From NCBI GenBank assembly GCA_934646005.1, contig CAKUED010000017.1, positions 1-64,000 of the forward strand: 64,000 nt of DNA, read 5' to 3'. This DNA comes from an uncultured Oscillospiraceae bacterium. GTDB taxonomy: Bacteria > Bacillota > Clostridia > Oscillospirales > Oscillospiraceae. The notes below the pieces were generated by a model, which searched no databases, was not told the origin of the DNA, and saw only the letters and a program-made list of their open reading frames with translations. The position numbers and the translations under genes were made by a program. Positions within the stretch are counted from its first letter, which is position 1, and the number at the start of each line of letters is the position of its first letter. Positions 15,594-28,071 of this stretch are shown piece by piece.

Positions 15594-16675
15594 TTCGAGC
15601 CCCCCGATTTTCTGGTCAGCGCGTACAGGATCATGCCCTGAGTCACGATGATACGCACGATCTCACTGATGTCCGCGTGGATGATGGAGTTGATGACAGT
15701 CGGCGTCATGGTCGTCAGGCCCTGGAACACGAACGTGCCGAGCACAACGTTAAAGATGCTCGCCTTATTCGCGCTCGCGCCGCCGATGAGCAGCGCCGCG
15801 ACCGACGGCAGTGCCATATAGAACGGCGCGTTGTAAAGCTGAATGAAGCCGAAGCCCTGCTGATACACCAGAATGCCGATCGCGCCGAGCCAGGTGGACA
15901 TCACCACGGACAGAAGCCGCATCTTGTCCACATTGATGCCCGCCGCCTTGGCGAACACCGGGTTCGAGCCGACGGCAGTCATCGCCGTGCCGGTCTTGGT
16001 GTGGAAGAACGCCCACACAAGGAAGCACAGCAGCGCGATAAACAGCAGCGTGCCGGTGGGGATGACGAGGTTGCCGAGCTTGATCTGCCACAGATTCGCC
16101 AGCACGCCTTCGTAATAGCCCTCCAGCGTGATGGTGGTACGCAGACCCTTGCCGGACAGACCCCAGACCATGTTCGGGCTGGTATACGGCAGCAGCAGCC
16201 ACATCATGCACATGAACGCCACCGACGCGAAACCGACATAGGTCGCGATCATCATTTCGCCGCCCTTGATCTTATTGAGCAGCCAGCCGTACAGCGCGCC
16301 GAGGATCAGCGCGAACGGCGTTGCCATCAGCGCCGCCATCACAAAGCCGCCCACGCCGGTAAAGCCGAACTGGACCGACAGCGTTGCGCCGAGCAGACCC
16401 GCGATAATACCGAGCGGCAGACCGAAGTTCAGACCGCAGCCCGAAAGCACCATCGGCACCATCGCCAGCACGAGCACCGCGTTCCAACTGAAGCGGTTGA
16501 TGGTGTTGGTGAGCTGCGTGAGGAAGTCCGCGCCCACGATCGGCGCCATAATAAACATCAGGATCAAAAAGCCCGTGATGATCATACGCGCCGGACCGAA
16601 CGAGGACGCCAGCGAGCTTATTTCGCGGTTAAACTTTTCAGGACCCCAGATATGATCTTTTTGTGTCTTTTTCAT
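15590..16675 (-). CDS. ABC transporter permease (BPD_transp_2 family), first subunit
   Basis: 361 residues, multi-spanning. VGSNPVFAKAAGINVDKMRLLSVVMSTWLGAIG is the cytoplasmic coupling helix and ALLIGGASANKASIFNVVLGTFVFQGL the conserved C-terminal block also found in its partner. It lies 10 bases after the ATPase gene and overlaps the second permease by 4 bases. It is paralogous to that partner, as in simple-sugar and nucleoside importers. Confidence 0.92.
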   Translation of the reverse strand: MKKTQKDHIWGPEKFNREISSLASSFGPARMIITGFLILMFIMAPIVGADFLTQLTNTINRFSWNAVLVLAMVPMVLSGCGLNFGLPLGIIAGLLGATLSVQFGFTGVGGFVMAALMATPFALILGALYGWLLNKIKGGEMMIATYVGFASVAFMCMMWLLLPYTSPNMVWGLSGKGLRTTITLEGYYEGVLANLWQIKLGNLVIPTGTLLFIALLCFLVWAFFHTKTGTAMTAVGSNPVFAKAAGINVDKMRLLSVVMSTWLGAIGILVYQQGFGFIQLYNAPFYMALPSVAALLIGGASANKASIFNVVLGTFVFQGLTTMTPTVINSIIHADISEIVRIIVTQGMILYALTRKSGGSK

Positions 16676-16685
16676 GGTGTCCTCC

Positions 16686-18275
16686 TTATCTTACCTTGCT
16701 GACCATCAGCGCGCCGAACTCTTCGGACGGGCGCTGTGCCGGCAGAATACCCGCGACCTCGCCGCCGGAGACGATGGCGATGCGGTCGCAGATCTGGCGC
16801 AGCTCTTCAAGCTCCGAGGAGATCATCACGACGGTGACGCCCGACTCGCGGTTGAATTTTTTCAGTGCGTCCAGCACCAGCGACTTCGCGCCCACGTCGA
16901 TGCCGCGCGTCGGCTCGGACACGAACAGGAACTTCGGGTGCAGCGCGAACGCGCGCGCCAGACAGATCTTCTGCTGGTTGCCGCCCGAAAGCTCGCGCGC
17001 CTTCTGCTGCGAGCCGGTACACTTGATGGCGAGCTCGTCGATGTACTGATTCGTCAGCGCGTGGATCGCCTTGCTGTCGCGCCACTTGATAAGCCCGCCC
17101 AGCAGGTTCTTGAGCAGTTTATTCTGCGACTGCATGAGCGTGAACGAAACGTTCCATTCCAGCGACTCATCCAGCAGCAGACCCACGCCGCGCCGGTCCT
17201 CCGACACGAACGCGAGCGAGGCGCTCAGGCACGCCTTGGGGTCGTTCAGCGGGATCTGCTTACCGTCAAATTCGACCGTGCCGCCCGCGTCGTACAGACC
17301 CATCACGCCGTTCGGGATGCCGAGCTTGCCCTGACCGGCGAGACCGCCGATGCCGAGGATCTCGCCCTCGCGCACATCCAGATCCACGTCCCGGACGATC
17401 TCGCCCGGCATATCGACCCACAGTCTGCGGATGGACATAATGGTCTTCGCGTTCGGCAGCTCGCGCGCCTCGGCGACCGCCGAGACATCGACCTGACGAC
17501 CGACCATCCACTTGGTGATGCTGTCAACATTGGTTTCCTTTGCCGCGACGTCCTGCACGACCTTGCCGTCGCGCATGACCACGACCTTGTCGCACACGTC
17601 CAGGATCTCATGCAGACGGTGCGTAATAAAGATCACAGCGATTCCCTTTTCCGCCATGCTGCGGATGGAAGCGAGCAGCGCTTCGGCTTCCTTTTCCGTC
17701 AGGACCGCCGTCGGCTCATCAAGGATCAGCAGCTTTAACTGTTCCTTGCTCAGCTCACGGGCGATCTCTGTAAATTGCTTGTGTCCGACGGGCATTTGAT
17801 TGATGACCATATGCGGGTCGATGGCAAAGCCCATCTTCTCGATCGCAGCGTCCGCGCGACGGTCCATCTCTGCATAGTCCAGCGTGTTCAGACGCGGTCC
17901 GAACACCTGTGCCGCGAGCGTCTTTTTCTGCGGCTCGCGGTTGAGCAGGATGTTTTCCGCAGCGGTGAATCCGGGAATCAGGGAAAACTCCTGATGGACC
18001 ATGCCGATACCGGCGGCAAGCGCATCATGCGGCGTGCGGAAGCTGACCTTTTCGCCGTTCAGCAGCACATCGCCGCCGTAACCGCCGGTCTCCTGGATCA
18101 TGGTCATGCCGAACAGGATCCGCATCAGCGTGCTTTTGCCCGCGCCGTTTTCGCCCACAAGACCCATGACCTCGCCGGCGCGCAGGGTAAAGCTGATGTC
18201 CGTCAGCACCTGGTTGCCGTAGAAATCCTTCTGAATATTTTTCATCTCCAGCAGCGGAGGATTGTTATTTGTCAT
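16686..18275 (-). CDS. ABC transporter ATP-binding protein (tandem nucleotide-binding domains)
   Basis: 529-residue double ATPase that powers the importer. First domain: Walker A GENGAGKS at 41-48, LILDEPTAVLTE Walker B and FITHRLHE switch. Second domain: P-loop region is GLAGQGKLGI, lacking the GK(S/T), but it keeps the signature LSGGNQQKI and SEPTRGIDVGAKS. A degenerate second P-loop is typical of the RbsA/nucleoside ABC group. It follows the binding-protein gene by 78 bases that hold a hairpin. Confidence 0.94.
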   Translation of the reverse strand: MTNNNPPLLEMKNIQKDFYGNQVLTDISFTLRAGEVMGLVGENGAGKSTLMRILFGMTMIQETGGYGGDVLLNGEKVSFRTPHDALAAGIGMVHQEFSLIPGFTAAENILLNREPQKKTLAAQVFGPRLNTLDYAEMDRRADAAIEKMGFAIDPHMVINQMPVGHKQFTEIARELSKEQLKLLILDEPTAVLTEKEAEALLASIRSMAEKGIAVIFITHRLHEILDVCDKVVVMRDGKVVQDVAAKETNVDSITKWMVGRQVDVSAVAEARELPNAKTIMSIRRLWVDMPGEIVRDVDLDVREGEILGIGGLAGQGKLGIPNGVMGLYDAGGTVEFDGKQIPLNDPKACLSASLAFVSEDRRGVGLLLDESLEWNVSFTLMQSQNKLLKNLLGGLIKWRDSKAIHALTNQYIDELAIKCTGSQQKARELSGGNQQKICLARAFALHPKFLFVSEPTRGIDVGAKSLVLDALKKFNRESGVTVVMISSELEELRQICDRIAIVSGGEVAGILPAQRPSEEFGALMVSKVR

Positions 18276-18297
18276 GGTTTTTCCCTACCTAAAGCAG

Positions 18298-18329
18298 CGG
18301 CAGGAGGAGAGATCACCCTCCCCCTGCCG
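18298..18329 (-). promoter_or_regulatory. Intercistronic hairpin after the binding-protein gene
   Basis: CGGCAGG..CCTGCCG with an AGGAG/CTCC inner pair and no U-tract, in the 78-base gap. Stems like this often protect the upstream mRNA so the binding protein is made in excess over the membrane parts (inference). Confidence 0.6.
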
Positions 18330-18353
18330 GATTTTGAGTTCGTATTCGGTGAA

Positions 18354-19652
18354 TTACTTCAGCGTGAAGTACTTCTCAGGAACTTCCACGTCGGTCGAGC
18401 CCATGAAGAAGCCCGGATTGCCCATGATGTAGGTATCCTGATAGACGAGGAACACGTTGTCCAGCTTGACGCCGGTGTCGGCGTTGGTGTAGTTGGAGCC
18501 GTTCCAGCTTGCCTTCGGGGAGTACTTCGTGAACGCCTTGGCGATGTCGTCCACATCGCAGAGCTCGCTCTCGCCGTTGATGACGTTCAGAGCGTGCTGC
18601 GCAAGACCGGCGGAGACAGTGTAGCCGTAGGAGTAAGCCCATGTGCCGAAGCGGCCCGCGCCGCCCTTTTCACAGACAGCCTCTTCGACCTTCGCAAGGA
18701 TCTTGTCGAAGTCGCCGGCTTCTTCCGTCAGGTCCAGACCCAGAGCGCCGGGATAGCCCATCAGCGGGGAGGGCAGGTCCGCCTCGATGAAGTAGCCGCC
18801 GTACTCGAGCAGGCTCTTCAGCAGCGGCTCGGTGTGCGCGTCGTTGGTGCAGAAGTAAGCAGCGTTCTGACCATACTTTTCGACCCACTCGGGGACCTTC
18901 TCAAGGATGTACGCCTGAGCGCCCGGAACGCCAACGTCGGACGTGGGGTCGGGAGCGGTCTCAAGCACGAACTTCATGCCGAACTCGTCACACGCAGCCT
19001 GCATGATCGCCACGCGGCGGCTCATGGTCTCATAGGACATATGGCGCGGGAAGGAGATGTGCACGAAGGTGTCGCAGCCCAGCTCGTGGGCGGTGCGGAT
19101 GATGAGGTAGCCACGGGCAACGAAGTCGTTGTTCGTGACGAGGTCGGCAGCGCTGCCGATCTCGGGCAGGTCCTCGTGGGACTCACCGGCGATGCAGATG
19201 ATGTCGGGGCGGCGTTCCTTGATCTGACGGAACGCTTCGGTCGTGCCGGGGATCGCCTGGTTGACGATGATCGCCTTCATGTCGGGGTCATCGGACATAT
19301 TGACGATGGTCTGGATAGTCGTCTCCAGCTCTTCGGTGAAGTTATCCGGGTAGATAGCCAGCTTCACCATGTCCTCGCCGTATTCCGCCTGGAAGGCTTC
19401 CGCGCCGCGGCGGTCGTCCTCAGACTGCGAGACAGAGCCGGTGACGATGCCGATATGCACAGCGCCGTCGGAAGCCGCAGGGGTCTCCTCGTCGGCAGCC
19501 GCCGGAGTCTCCTCAGCGGGAGCGGCGTCGGTGCTGGTATCGGTGCTCGTGTTCGTGCTGGTGGCGGGGGTGGTCTGCGTGGTCTTGCCTGCACAGGCAG
19601 CCAGGGACAGAACCATGACCAGAGCCAGAAGCAGTGCTACGATCTTTTTCAT
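18354..19652 (-). CDS. DUF3798 substrate-binding lipoprotein
   Basis: 432 residues: lipoprotein signal peptide ending LAAC (Cys20), a Thr/Ser/Ala/Glu-rich linker to about residue 65, then a DUF3798 domain starting AVHIGIVTGSVSQSEDDRRGAEAF, with periplasmic-binding-protein features (PDIICIAGESHED, RGYLIIRTAHELGCDTFVHISFPRHM, NDAHTEPLLKSLLEYGGYFIEADLPSP). It captures the importer's substrate outside the cell. The ligand of this family is not established; a nucleoside, sugar or small metabolite is possible. First gene of the operon, with a good promoter. Confidence 0.9.
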   Translation of the reverse strand: MKKIVALLLALVMVLSLAACAGKTTQTTPATSTNTSTDTSTDAAPAEETPAAADEETPAASDGAVHIGIVTGSVSQSEDDRRGAEAFQAEYGEDMVKLAIYPDNFTEELETTIQTIVNMSDDPDMKAIIVNQAIPGTTEAFRQIKERRPDIICIAGESHEDLPEIGSAADLVTNNDFVARGYLIIRTAHELGCDTFVHISFPRHMSYETMSRRVAIMQAACDEFGMKFVLETAPDPTSDVGVPGAQAYILEKVPEWVEKYGQNAAYFCTNDAHTEPLLKSLLEYGGYFIEADLPSPLMGYPGALGLDLTEEAGDFDKILAKVEEAVCEKGGAGRFGTWAYSYGYTVSAGLAQHALNVINGESELCDVDDIAKAFTKYSPKASWNGSNYTNADTGVKLDNVFLVYQDTYIMGNPGFFMGSTDVEVPEKYFTLK

Positions 19653-19707
19653 GTTCTTTCCTCCTTATAATTGCCTTTCCCAATTTTTGCTTGGGTCGGT
19701 AAAGCCT

Positions 19708-19736
19708 ATTTTATCATTTAAAGTGCCATCTGACAA
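19708..19736 (-). promoter_or_regulatory. Promoter of the DUF3798 ABC operon
   Basis: Minus strand TTGTCA, 17 bases, TAAAAT, 56 bases before the ATG at 19652; AAGGAGGAAAG is the ribosome site. Confidence 0.8.
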
Positions 19737-19962
19737 GAGTTTTTTTGAAAAAAATGCAACCCGCGCTCGTCTGCGCTGCATCGGCGCGGCGGAGCTTTGT
19801 TGTTTCCATGCGGACAGTTTTGTATTTATATACTTTTTCCCGTGGATTTTCGGTGGAAAATCGGTTCGTTTGCATATTCAGTCGCTTTTTCTGCATGAGT
19901 ATGACATTGCATATTCATTCTCCAACTGCCCGTTTGGGTGAATTTCCTGCAAGCCGCGGCGA

Positions 19963-20004
19963 AAAAAATCCCCTCCGCCGCAGCCGAATGTCTGCGCGGA
20001 GGGG
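19963..20004 (-). terminator. Terminator of the ATP synthase operon
   Basis: CCCCTCCGC/GCGGAGGGG stem; on the minus strand it is followed by ATTTTTTTCG, 22 bases after the atpC stop. The rest of 19737-19962 shows no gene. Confidence 0.88.
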
Positions 20005-20026
20005 AATTTATCGGTTTTTTGCCGCA

Positions 20027-22693
<2,667 letters not shown>

Positions 22694-22709
22694 GCAAACG
22701 CCTCCTTTC

Positions 22710-24224
22710 TCACGGATTTGTCAAAAACTGCGCGGTGTAGCGCTCGAGCGCCTGCTTGAGCTGCTCCTCGTCGGCGCTTTCCAGCTTGCCGGTCGAGCGG
22801 ATGCTCTGCAAAACGGGCAGCGCGTTCGTATCCAGATACGGATACAGCCCCGCCTCATACGCGCGGATGTCCGCCACGGCGACGTCCTTGAGGCAGCCGT
22901 TGACCACCGCATAGAGGATGCACACCTGATGCGCCACATCCACAGGGCTGTTGCGGTCCTGCTTGAGCACCTCCACGATGCGCGCGCCCTGATCGAGGCG
23001 GTCGCGCGTATCGCGGTCGAGATCCGAACCGAACTGCGCAAAGCTCTGTAATTCACGATACTGCGAATACAGCAGCTTCAGGTTGCCCGCGACCTTCTTC
23101 ATCGCCTTGATCTGGGCGTTGCCGCCCACACGCGACACAGAGATACCGGGGTTCACCGCCGGCATGACGCCCGCGTGGAACAGCTCGGTCTCCAGGAAGA
23201 TCTGCCCGTCGGTGATGGAGATGACGTTCGTCGGGATATACGCCGACACGTCGCCTGCCTGCGTCTCGATGATCGGCAGCGCCGTCAGTGAGCCGCCGCC
23301 GTATTCCGGGGCAAGCCGCGCCGCGCGCTCGAGCAGTCTCGAATGCAGATAGAACACATCGCCGGGGTACGCTTCGCGTCCGGGCGGTCTGCGGATCAGC
23401 AGAGAAAGCGTGCGGTACGCCACGGCGTGCTTACTGAGGTCGTCATAAATGACCAGCACGTCCTTGCCCTGCTTCATGAAATATTCGCCCATCGTGCAGC
23501 CGGAATACGGCGCGATGTATTGCAGCGACGGCAGCTCCGACGCGGTGGCAGACACGATGGTCGTGTAGTCCATCGCTCCGGCGCTCGTCAGCAGCTCCGC
23601 CACCTGCGCCACCGTCGAGCGCTTCTGCCCGATGGCGACGTAGATGCAGATAACATCCTTGCCCTTCTGGTTGATGATGGTATCGACCGCGATGGCGGTC
23701 TTGCCGGTCTGGCGGTCGCCGATGATGAGCTCGCGCTGACCGCGGCCGATGGGGATCATGGAGTCGATCGCCTTGATGCCGGTCTGCAGCGGCACGGAGA
23801 CGCTCTTTCGCTCGATGATGCCGGGCGCGGGCGACTCGATGGCGGCATAGCCCGCCGCGTCGATCGGTCCTCTGCCGTCAATGGGCTGCCCCAGCGCGTC
23901 CACAACGCGCCCCAGGACAGCGTCCCCCACCGGGACGGAGACGACTCTGCCGGTGCGCTTGACGGTATCGCCCTCGCGCACGCCCTCGTCGCTGCCGAGC
24001 ATGACGATGGAAACGGAGTTTTCCTCCAGATTCTGCGCCATGCCGTATGCGCCGTTCGGAAATTCCACCAGCTCGCCCGCCATGCACTGATCCAGCCCCG
24101 CGGCGCGGGCAATGCCGTCGCCGATCAGGACCAGCGTGCCGGTCTCGGACTGGTTGATCGCCGTTTCATAATGCTTGATCTGCGCTCGGATGATCTTGGA
24201 GATCTCGTCCGGTCGTAATTCCAT
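22710..24224 (-). CDS. atpA: ATP synthase F1 alpha subunit
   Basis: 504-residue non-catalytic nucleotide-binding subunit. P-loop [49 protein letters not shown] and [19 protein letters not shown] are intact. Start [16 protein letters not shown] at 24224 is the family start; the longer frame to 24263 is not supported. The 88-base gap to atpH holds no gene. Confidence 0.97.
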   Translation of the reverse strand: MELRPDEISKIIRAQIKHYETAINQSETGTLVLIGDGIARAAGLDQCMAGELVEFPNGAYGMAQNLEENSVSIVMLGSDEGVREGDTVKRTGRVVSVPVGDAVLGRVVDALGQPIDGRGPIDAAGYAAIESPAPGIIERKSVSVPLQTGIKAIDSMIPIGRGQRELIIGDRQTGKTAIAVDTIINQKGKDVICIYVAIGQKRSTVAQVAELLTSAGAMDYTTIVSATASELPSLQYIAPYSGCTMGEYFMKQGKDVLVIYDDLSKHAVAYRTLSLLIRRPPGREAYPGDVFYLHSRLLERAARLAPEYGGGSLTALPIIETQAGDVSAYIPTNVISITDGQIFLETELFHAGVMPAVNPGISVSRVGGNAQIKAMKKVAGNLKLLYSQYRELQSFAQFGSDLDRDTRDRLDQGARIVEVLKQDRNSPVDVAHQVCILYAVVNGCLKDVAVADIRAYEAGLYPYLDTNALPVLQSIRSTGKLESADEEQLKQALERYTAQFLTNP

Positions 24225-24312
24225 GGGTTCACCAACTTTCGTTTTGGGGACCGCCCCTCGCAATCATGTCGCCATGATCGTTCGGCGCAGTCATTGTTGT
24301 CGATTTTATCGG

Positions 24313-24852
24313 TTAGATCGTAGTCTCTCGCAGTTGCTTTTTGAGCTGCTGCAGGTGCATCTGGACGCTGCCGTCGAGCTGCCGGTCGGGGAGCTCCAGC
24401 CGGACGCCGCCGATGAGGCGTTCGTCCACGCGTGTTGTCAGCTCCACCTGTTTTCCCGTCAGGCGCTCCAGCTTGTCCTTCAGCCGCTGTGCCAGCGCGT
24501 CCGGCATCGGCACGGCGCTCACGGCGCACGCCTCCAGAATGCCGTGTGCCTCGTTATAGCGCACACGGTACTGCCGCGCGCAGTCCGAAAACTGCACCAT
24601 CGTCCCGTTTTCGCACAGGAGCTTCAAAAAGTGCAGCGTATAGGGATGCACACTCTCGCGCAGCGCCTCGTCCAGCAAGCCGCAGCGCTCCTTTTTGGGG
24701 ATCGACGGCGTGCACAGCAGCCGCAGATAGTCGCCGTTCTCGCGCAGAAGCTGCGAAAAGAGCGCAAGATCGCCCAAAATGCGGTCCTCCAGACCCTCGC
24801 TGCTCGCCAGATCGTACAGCGCCCCGGCGTAAACTCTGGCTGTCTGTGTCAT
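24313..24852 (-). CDS. atpH: ATP synthase F1 delta subunit
   Basis: 179 residues: N-terminal six-helix domain (TARVYAGALYDLASSEGLEDRILGDLALFSQLLREN) and the C-terminal OSCP-type domain (VELTTRVDERLIGGVRLELPDRQLDGSVQMHLQQLKKQL). Joins the peripheral stalk to the alpha subunits. Overlaps atpF by 4 bases. Confidence 0.94.
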   Translation of the reverse strand: MTQTARVYAGALYDLASSEGLEDRILGDLALFSQLLRENGDYLRLLCTPSIPKKERCGLLDEALRESVHPYTLHFLKLLCENGTMVQFSDCARQYRVRYNEAHGILEACAVSAVPMPDALAQRLKDKLERLTGKQVELTTRVDERLIGGVRLELPDRQLDGSVQMHLQQLKKQLRETTI

Positions 24853-25352
24853 GACGGATCACCCAGCTCGTCGATGAATTTCCCGATCAGCGCCTCGTGC
24901 GCCTTTTCGTCGATCTCCTTTTCGGCGACCTTCCCGGCGATCTCCACCGCCAGATCGGAAATTTCATTCTTCATGTCGTTGACCGCTTTTTTGCGCTCCA
25001 ACTGAATATCGCTCTCCGCCTTCGCGCGGATGGACGCCGCCTCCGCCTTCGCGCTGCTCACCAGCTCGTCGGCGCGGGTCTGCGCCGCCTTTGCCGCGCG
25101 CGCGGTGATCTCGGCAGCCTCGTCCTGCGCGGTGGCAAGATGGCGCTCGTAGTCCTCCTTGGACTGCTCGGCTTCGCTGCGCGCGGTGTTCGCCGCGTCA
25201 TACAGCCCGTCGATCTCCTCCTGGCGCTTTGTCAGGATGTTCTTGATGGGCTTAAAAAGGAAGCGCTTGAACAGGTACATCTGAAGCAGCAGATTGCAGA
25301 TCTGCGCGATCGTTGTCCACGGTGCAAGCTCTACCAGGGACTGAAAGCTCAT
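24849..25352 (-). CDS. atpF: ATP synthase F0 b subunit
   Basis: 167 residues: one N-terminal membrane helix (TIAQICNLLLQMYLFKRFLF) and a long charged coiled coil with Ala-rich heptads (DAANTARSEAEQSKEDYERHLATAQDEAAEITARAAKAAQTRADEL). Peripheral stalk that holds F1 against rotation. Confidence 0.94.
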   Translation of the reverse strand: MSFQSLVELAPWTTIAQICNLLLQMYLFKRFLFKPIKNILTKRQEEIDGLYDAANTARSEAEQSKEDYERHLATAQDEAAEITARAAKAAQTRADELVSSAKAEAASIRAKAESDIQLERKKAVNDMKNEISDLAVEIAGKVAEKEIDEKAHEALIGKFIDELGDPS

Positions 25353-25388
25353 GGTCAGTCCTCCTTCCGTGTGAAATGCCGCCGCGAA

Positions 25389-25688
<300 letters not shown>

Positions 25689-25697
25689 CTATATCAT

Positions 25698-26441
25698 TTA
25701 CTCTGCCGCCGTGCGGATGAAGATCATCGTCAGCATACAGAATATAAATGCCTGCATTGCACTGGAGAACCAGTCAAAATACAGCGACAGCACCGCCGGA
25801 ACGCCCACGGCAAGGAACGGGATGTCGCCCAGGATCTCCCCGACCACGCCGGGGATGAGCCCAAAGAGGGCGTTGTTCGCCAGGATGAGCGCTGCGTACA
25901 CGAGCGAGCTGATGACCATACCCGACAGGACGTTGCCGAAATGACGGAACGACATCGAGATGGGCTTAAAGACCTCGCCCAGCAGGTTAAACGGCGCCAT
26001 CACGAACACCGGGTCACAGAAGCCCTTGAGATAGCCGCCGAAGCCGTTCGTTTTGATCTTGGTGTAGGTGATGAGCACGAACACGACCAGCGCCCAGCCC
26101 AGCAGCACCGACACGTCCGCCGTCGGCGCGAAAAAGCCGAGCAGCGACGACAGGCTGCATCCGAGCGACAGCCCGAAGATCGCCGAAATGAGCGGCACCA
26201 TGTGCATCCATTTTTCGCCCATGTTGCTGCGCACAAAGCTCTCCGCCGTCAGCACGATCTTTTCGGCGATCGCCTGCCGCTTGGAGATATTTTTGACCTT
26301 GAGGTCATGCGTCAGCCAGATGCAGAGCCCCGTCAGCACCAGCATCACGCCCCACGACACGACAAGGCTCGCCGTGATGGGGATGCCGCCGAAGATGGGG
26401 ATGGTAAAGTAAATCGGCGCACCGTGAATATCTACATTCAT
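25698..26441 (-). CDS. atpB: ATP synthase F0 a subunit
   Basis: 247-residue membrane stator with the ion half-channels. Conserved MVPLISAIFGLSLGCSLSSLLGFFAPTADVS, the stator arginine region PISMSFRHFGNVLSGMVI (Arg in SFRHFGN), and LSLYFDWFSSAMQAFIFCMLTMIFI. Start MNVDIHGAPIYFTIPIFGG at 26441 overlaps the upstream gene as ATGA; the long 5' extension of the frame is the upstream gene read out of phase. Confidence 0.96.
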   Translation of the reverse strand: MNVDIHGAPIYFTIPIFGGIPITASLVVSWGVMLVLTGLCIWLTHDLKVKNISKRQAIAEKIVLTAESFVRSNMGEKWMHMVPLISAIFGLSLGCSLSSLLGFFAPTADVSVLLGWALVVFVLITYTKIKTNGFGGYLKGFCDPVFVMAPFNLLGEVFKPISMSFRHFGNVLSGMVISSLVYAALILANNALFGLIPGVVGEILGDIPFLAVGVPAVLSLYFDWFSSAMQAFIFCMLTMIFIRTAAE

Positions 26442-26851
26442 TCGTTTGTAGCCTCCTTTTGCGCCCTGCGCGATGTGATCGCGCGCCGCAGCAGCATCAC
26501 CGGCTGCGGCACTAAAAACGGGACGAGCGCGGCGATATAGTTGAGAAACGGCAGCGCGATGCCCGCCACGACCGCCGCGACTAAAATCAGCATTCTGACA
26601 AAATACGACGAGCGCAGGCGCTTCTGCGCCAGCTCCTTTTCCGCCTCGCCGCTCGCGGCGACCGCCTGCACACGCCGCGCCAGCAGATACATCCGCAAAA
26701 ACGCGAACACGCTGCCCCACAGCGCCCCAAGCGGCACGGTATAGTCAAATTTTCCGACCAGCGCGAACACGACGCACATCACCGCATCGCACACGATCAG
26801 CCCCGCCGCGACGTACCAAAGCTCCGCGCGGACGGACTTGTCCAGCTTCAT
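26438..26851 (-). CDS. ATP synthase subunit I-like membrane protein
   Basis: 137 residues with four hydrophobic segments (YVAAGLIVCDAVMCVVFALVG, PLGALWGSVFAFLRMYLLA, MLILVAAVVAGIALPFLNYIAALVPFLVPQPVML). Position directly before atpB and topology match AtpI, which helps assemble the c ring in Na+ and H+ synthases. Weakly conserved, so assignment leans on context. Confidence 0.8.
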   Translation of the reverse strand: MKLDKSVRAELWYVAAGLIVCDAVMCVVFALVGKFDYTVPLGALWGSVFAFLRMYLLARRVQAVAASGEAEKELAQKRLRSSYFVRMLILVAAVVAGIALPFLNYIAALVPFLVPQPVMLLRRAITSRRAQKEATNE

Positions 26852-26863
26852 GGCATCACTTCC

Positions 26864-27124
26864 TCAAATGTGGTCGTTAAAATTCTGACCCTCCGGCTTT
26901 TTCGGCTTCTCCGACTCAGAAAAGCCGCGCATCAGCCGCCAAGCGCTCGTCAGTCCCGTGATGAGCCCCACCACGATCGCGGCGATCATCACCCACGCGC
27001 CCCAGCCGAGCTTTGTCTGCGCCAGCCGCGCCAGCCAGATCAGCACCAGCGGCGGCGTGATGAGTGAAAAGCCGACCTGCCCGACAAATGAGATCGCGCG
27101 CGCCAGCCGTTCCAGTGACCGCAT
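26864..27124 (-). CDS. AtpZ-like small membrane protein
   Basis: 86 residues, two membrane helices (FVGQVGFSLITPPLVLIWLA and GWGAWVMIAAIVVGLITGLTSAWRLM) with a charged C-terminus. Matches AtpZ-type proteins that precede atpI in many Firmicute operons and are implicated in cation supply or assembly. ATG at 27124 chosen for GAGGAGGG just upstream. First gene of the ATP synthase operon. Confidence 0.78.
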   Translation of the reverse strand: MRSLERLARAISFVGQVGFSLITPPLVLIWLARLAQTKLGWGAWVMIAAIVVGLITGLTSAWRLMRGFSESEKPKKPEGQNFNDHI

Positions 27125-27170
27125 CTGCCGCCCTCCTCGCCGCGCAGGCATATCCCGCAAATTCGGTTTC

Positions 27171-27199
27171 ATTCTACCATCGCTGACGCAAAAAAGCAA
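27171..27199 (-). promoter_or_regulatory. Promoter of the ATP synthase operon
   Basis: Minus strand TTGCTT, 17 bases, TAGAAT, 47 bases before the ATG at 27124. Confidence 0.75.
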
Positions 27200-27232
27200 T
27201 GGACATTTTCCCGCCGCTGTCCGAAAATCCTC

Positions 27233-27261
27233 TTGCCGCGCGCCGCCACATCGCGTATAAT
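27233..27261 (+). promoter_or_regulatory. Promoter of the small-protein/LOG unit
   Basis: TTGCCG, 17 bases, TATAAT, 32 bases before the ATG at 27293. Divergent from the ATP synthase promoter. Confidence 0.75.
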
Positions 27262-27292
27262 AAAACGCAGAAAAAACGCGGGAGGCGACGAC

Positions 27293-27463
27293 ATGGAACA
27301 GGTCCTTCACGGCTACTGCCGCACGCTGGACGCGGCGCGCGCCGTCCTTGTGGAGCGCGACGGCGCGGAGATCGACATCGACTGCGATTACGAGGTCTGC
27401 CCGCACCGCCCCGTCTGCGAGATCGCGCGCGCGATCACGGCGCTTTTGGAGCAGCCAGAATAA
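27293..27463 (+). CDS. Small conserved-looking hypothetical protein
   Basis: 56 residues with a CxxxxxC pair (DYEVCPHRPVCEIARAI) near the middle. The compact acidic N-terminal sheet-like half and cysteine pair hint at metal or disulfide chemistry, but the family is not recognised. GGGAGG ribosome site; followed after 23 bases by the LOG-family gene, probably one transcript. Confidence 0.7.
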   Translation: MEQVLHGYCRTLDAARAVLVERDGAEIDIDCDYEVCPHRPVCEIARAITALLEQPE

Positions 27464-27486
27464 GTTTTTCCAACAGGAGGTATCCT

Positions 27487-28062
27487 ATGCAGATCTGTCT
27501 TTACGGCGCGTCGAGCAACGTCCTCGCGCAGAGCTATCTGGACGCGGCATACGACGCCGGTCGCCTGCTGGCGCAGCGCGGTCACGCGCTCGTCTACGGC
27601 GGCGGCGCGCAGGGCGTGATGGGCGCGGCGGCGCGCGGCGTGCACGAAAACGGCGGCAAAGTCATCGGCGTCGCCCCGTCGTTTTTTAATGTGGATGGCA
27701 TTTTGTATGACCAGTGCGACGAATTTATCTACACCGAGACCATGCGCGAGCGCAAGGGCATCATGGACGAAAAAGCCGAAGGCTTCCTGCTCGCCCCGGG
27801 CGGCATCGGCAGCTTTGAGGAATTTTTCGAGATCCTGACGCTCAAGCAGCTCGGCAAGCACAACCGCCCCATCGCCGTTCTGAACACCAACAACTATTAC
27901 GCGCCCCTGCACGCCATGCTGGAGCACGCCGTCAAAGAACGCTTCGCCACCGCCCCCTGCCTGAAGCTCTATCAGCTCTGCGATACCCCGGCGGAAGCCG
28001 TCGAGTACCTGGAGCACTACGACGCCGCCGCGCTGGATGTCAAACACCTGAAAAACATCTAA
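27487..28062 (+). CDS. LOG-family (TIGR00730) nucleoside 5'-monophosphate phosphoribohydrolase-like protein
   Basis: 191 residues, Rossmann fold. N-terminal ICLYGASS, GHALVYGGGAQGVMGAAARGV nucleotide-binding loop, and PGGIGSFEEFFEIL, matching the LOG motif PGGxGTxxE with Ser for Thr. LOG enzymes cleave base from AMP-type nucleotides; in bacteria many are broad nucleotide hydrolases. ATG has AGGAGG 8 bases upstream. A perfect terminator follows. Confidence 0.92.
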   Translation: MQICLYGASSNVLAQSYLDAAYDAGRLLAQRGHALVYGGGAQGVMGAAARGVHENGGKVIGVAPSFFNVDGILYDQCDEFIYTETMRERKGIMDEKAEGFLLAPGGIGSFEEFFEILTLKQLGKHNRPIAVLNTNNYYAPLHAMLEHAVKERFATAPCLKLYQLCDTPAEAVEYLEHYDAAALDVKHLKNI

Positions 28063-28071
28063 GAATAACGC

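Noticed and set aside
16925..17400. Broken second P-loop in the ABC ATPase as a pseudogene sign
   Set aside because: A degenerate second P-loop is normal in this transporter group and the rest of the domain is intact.
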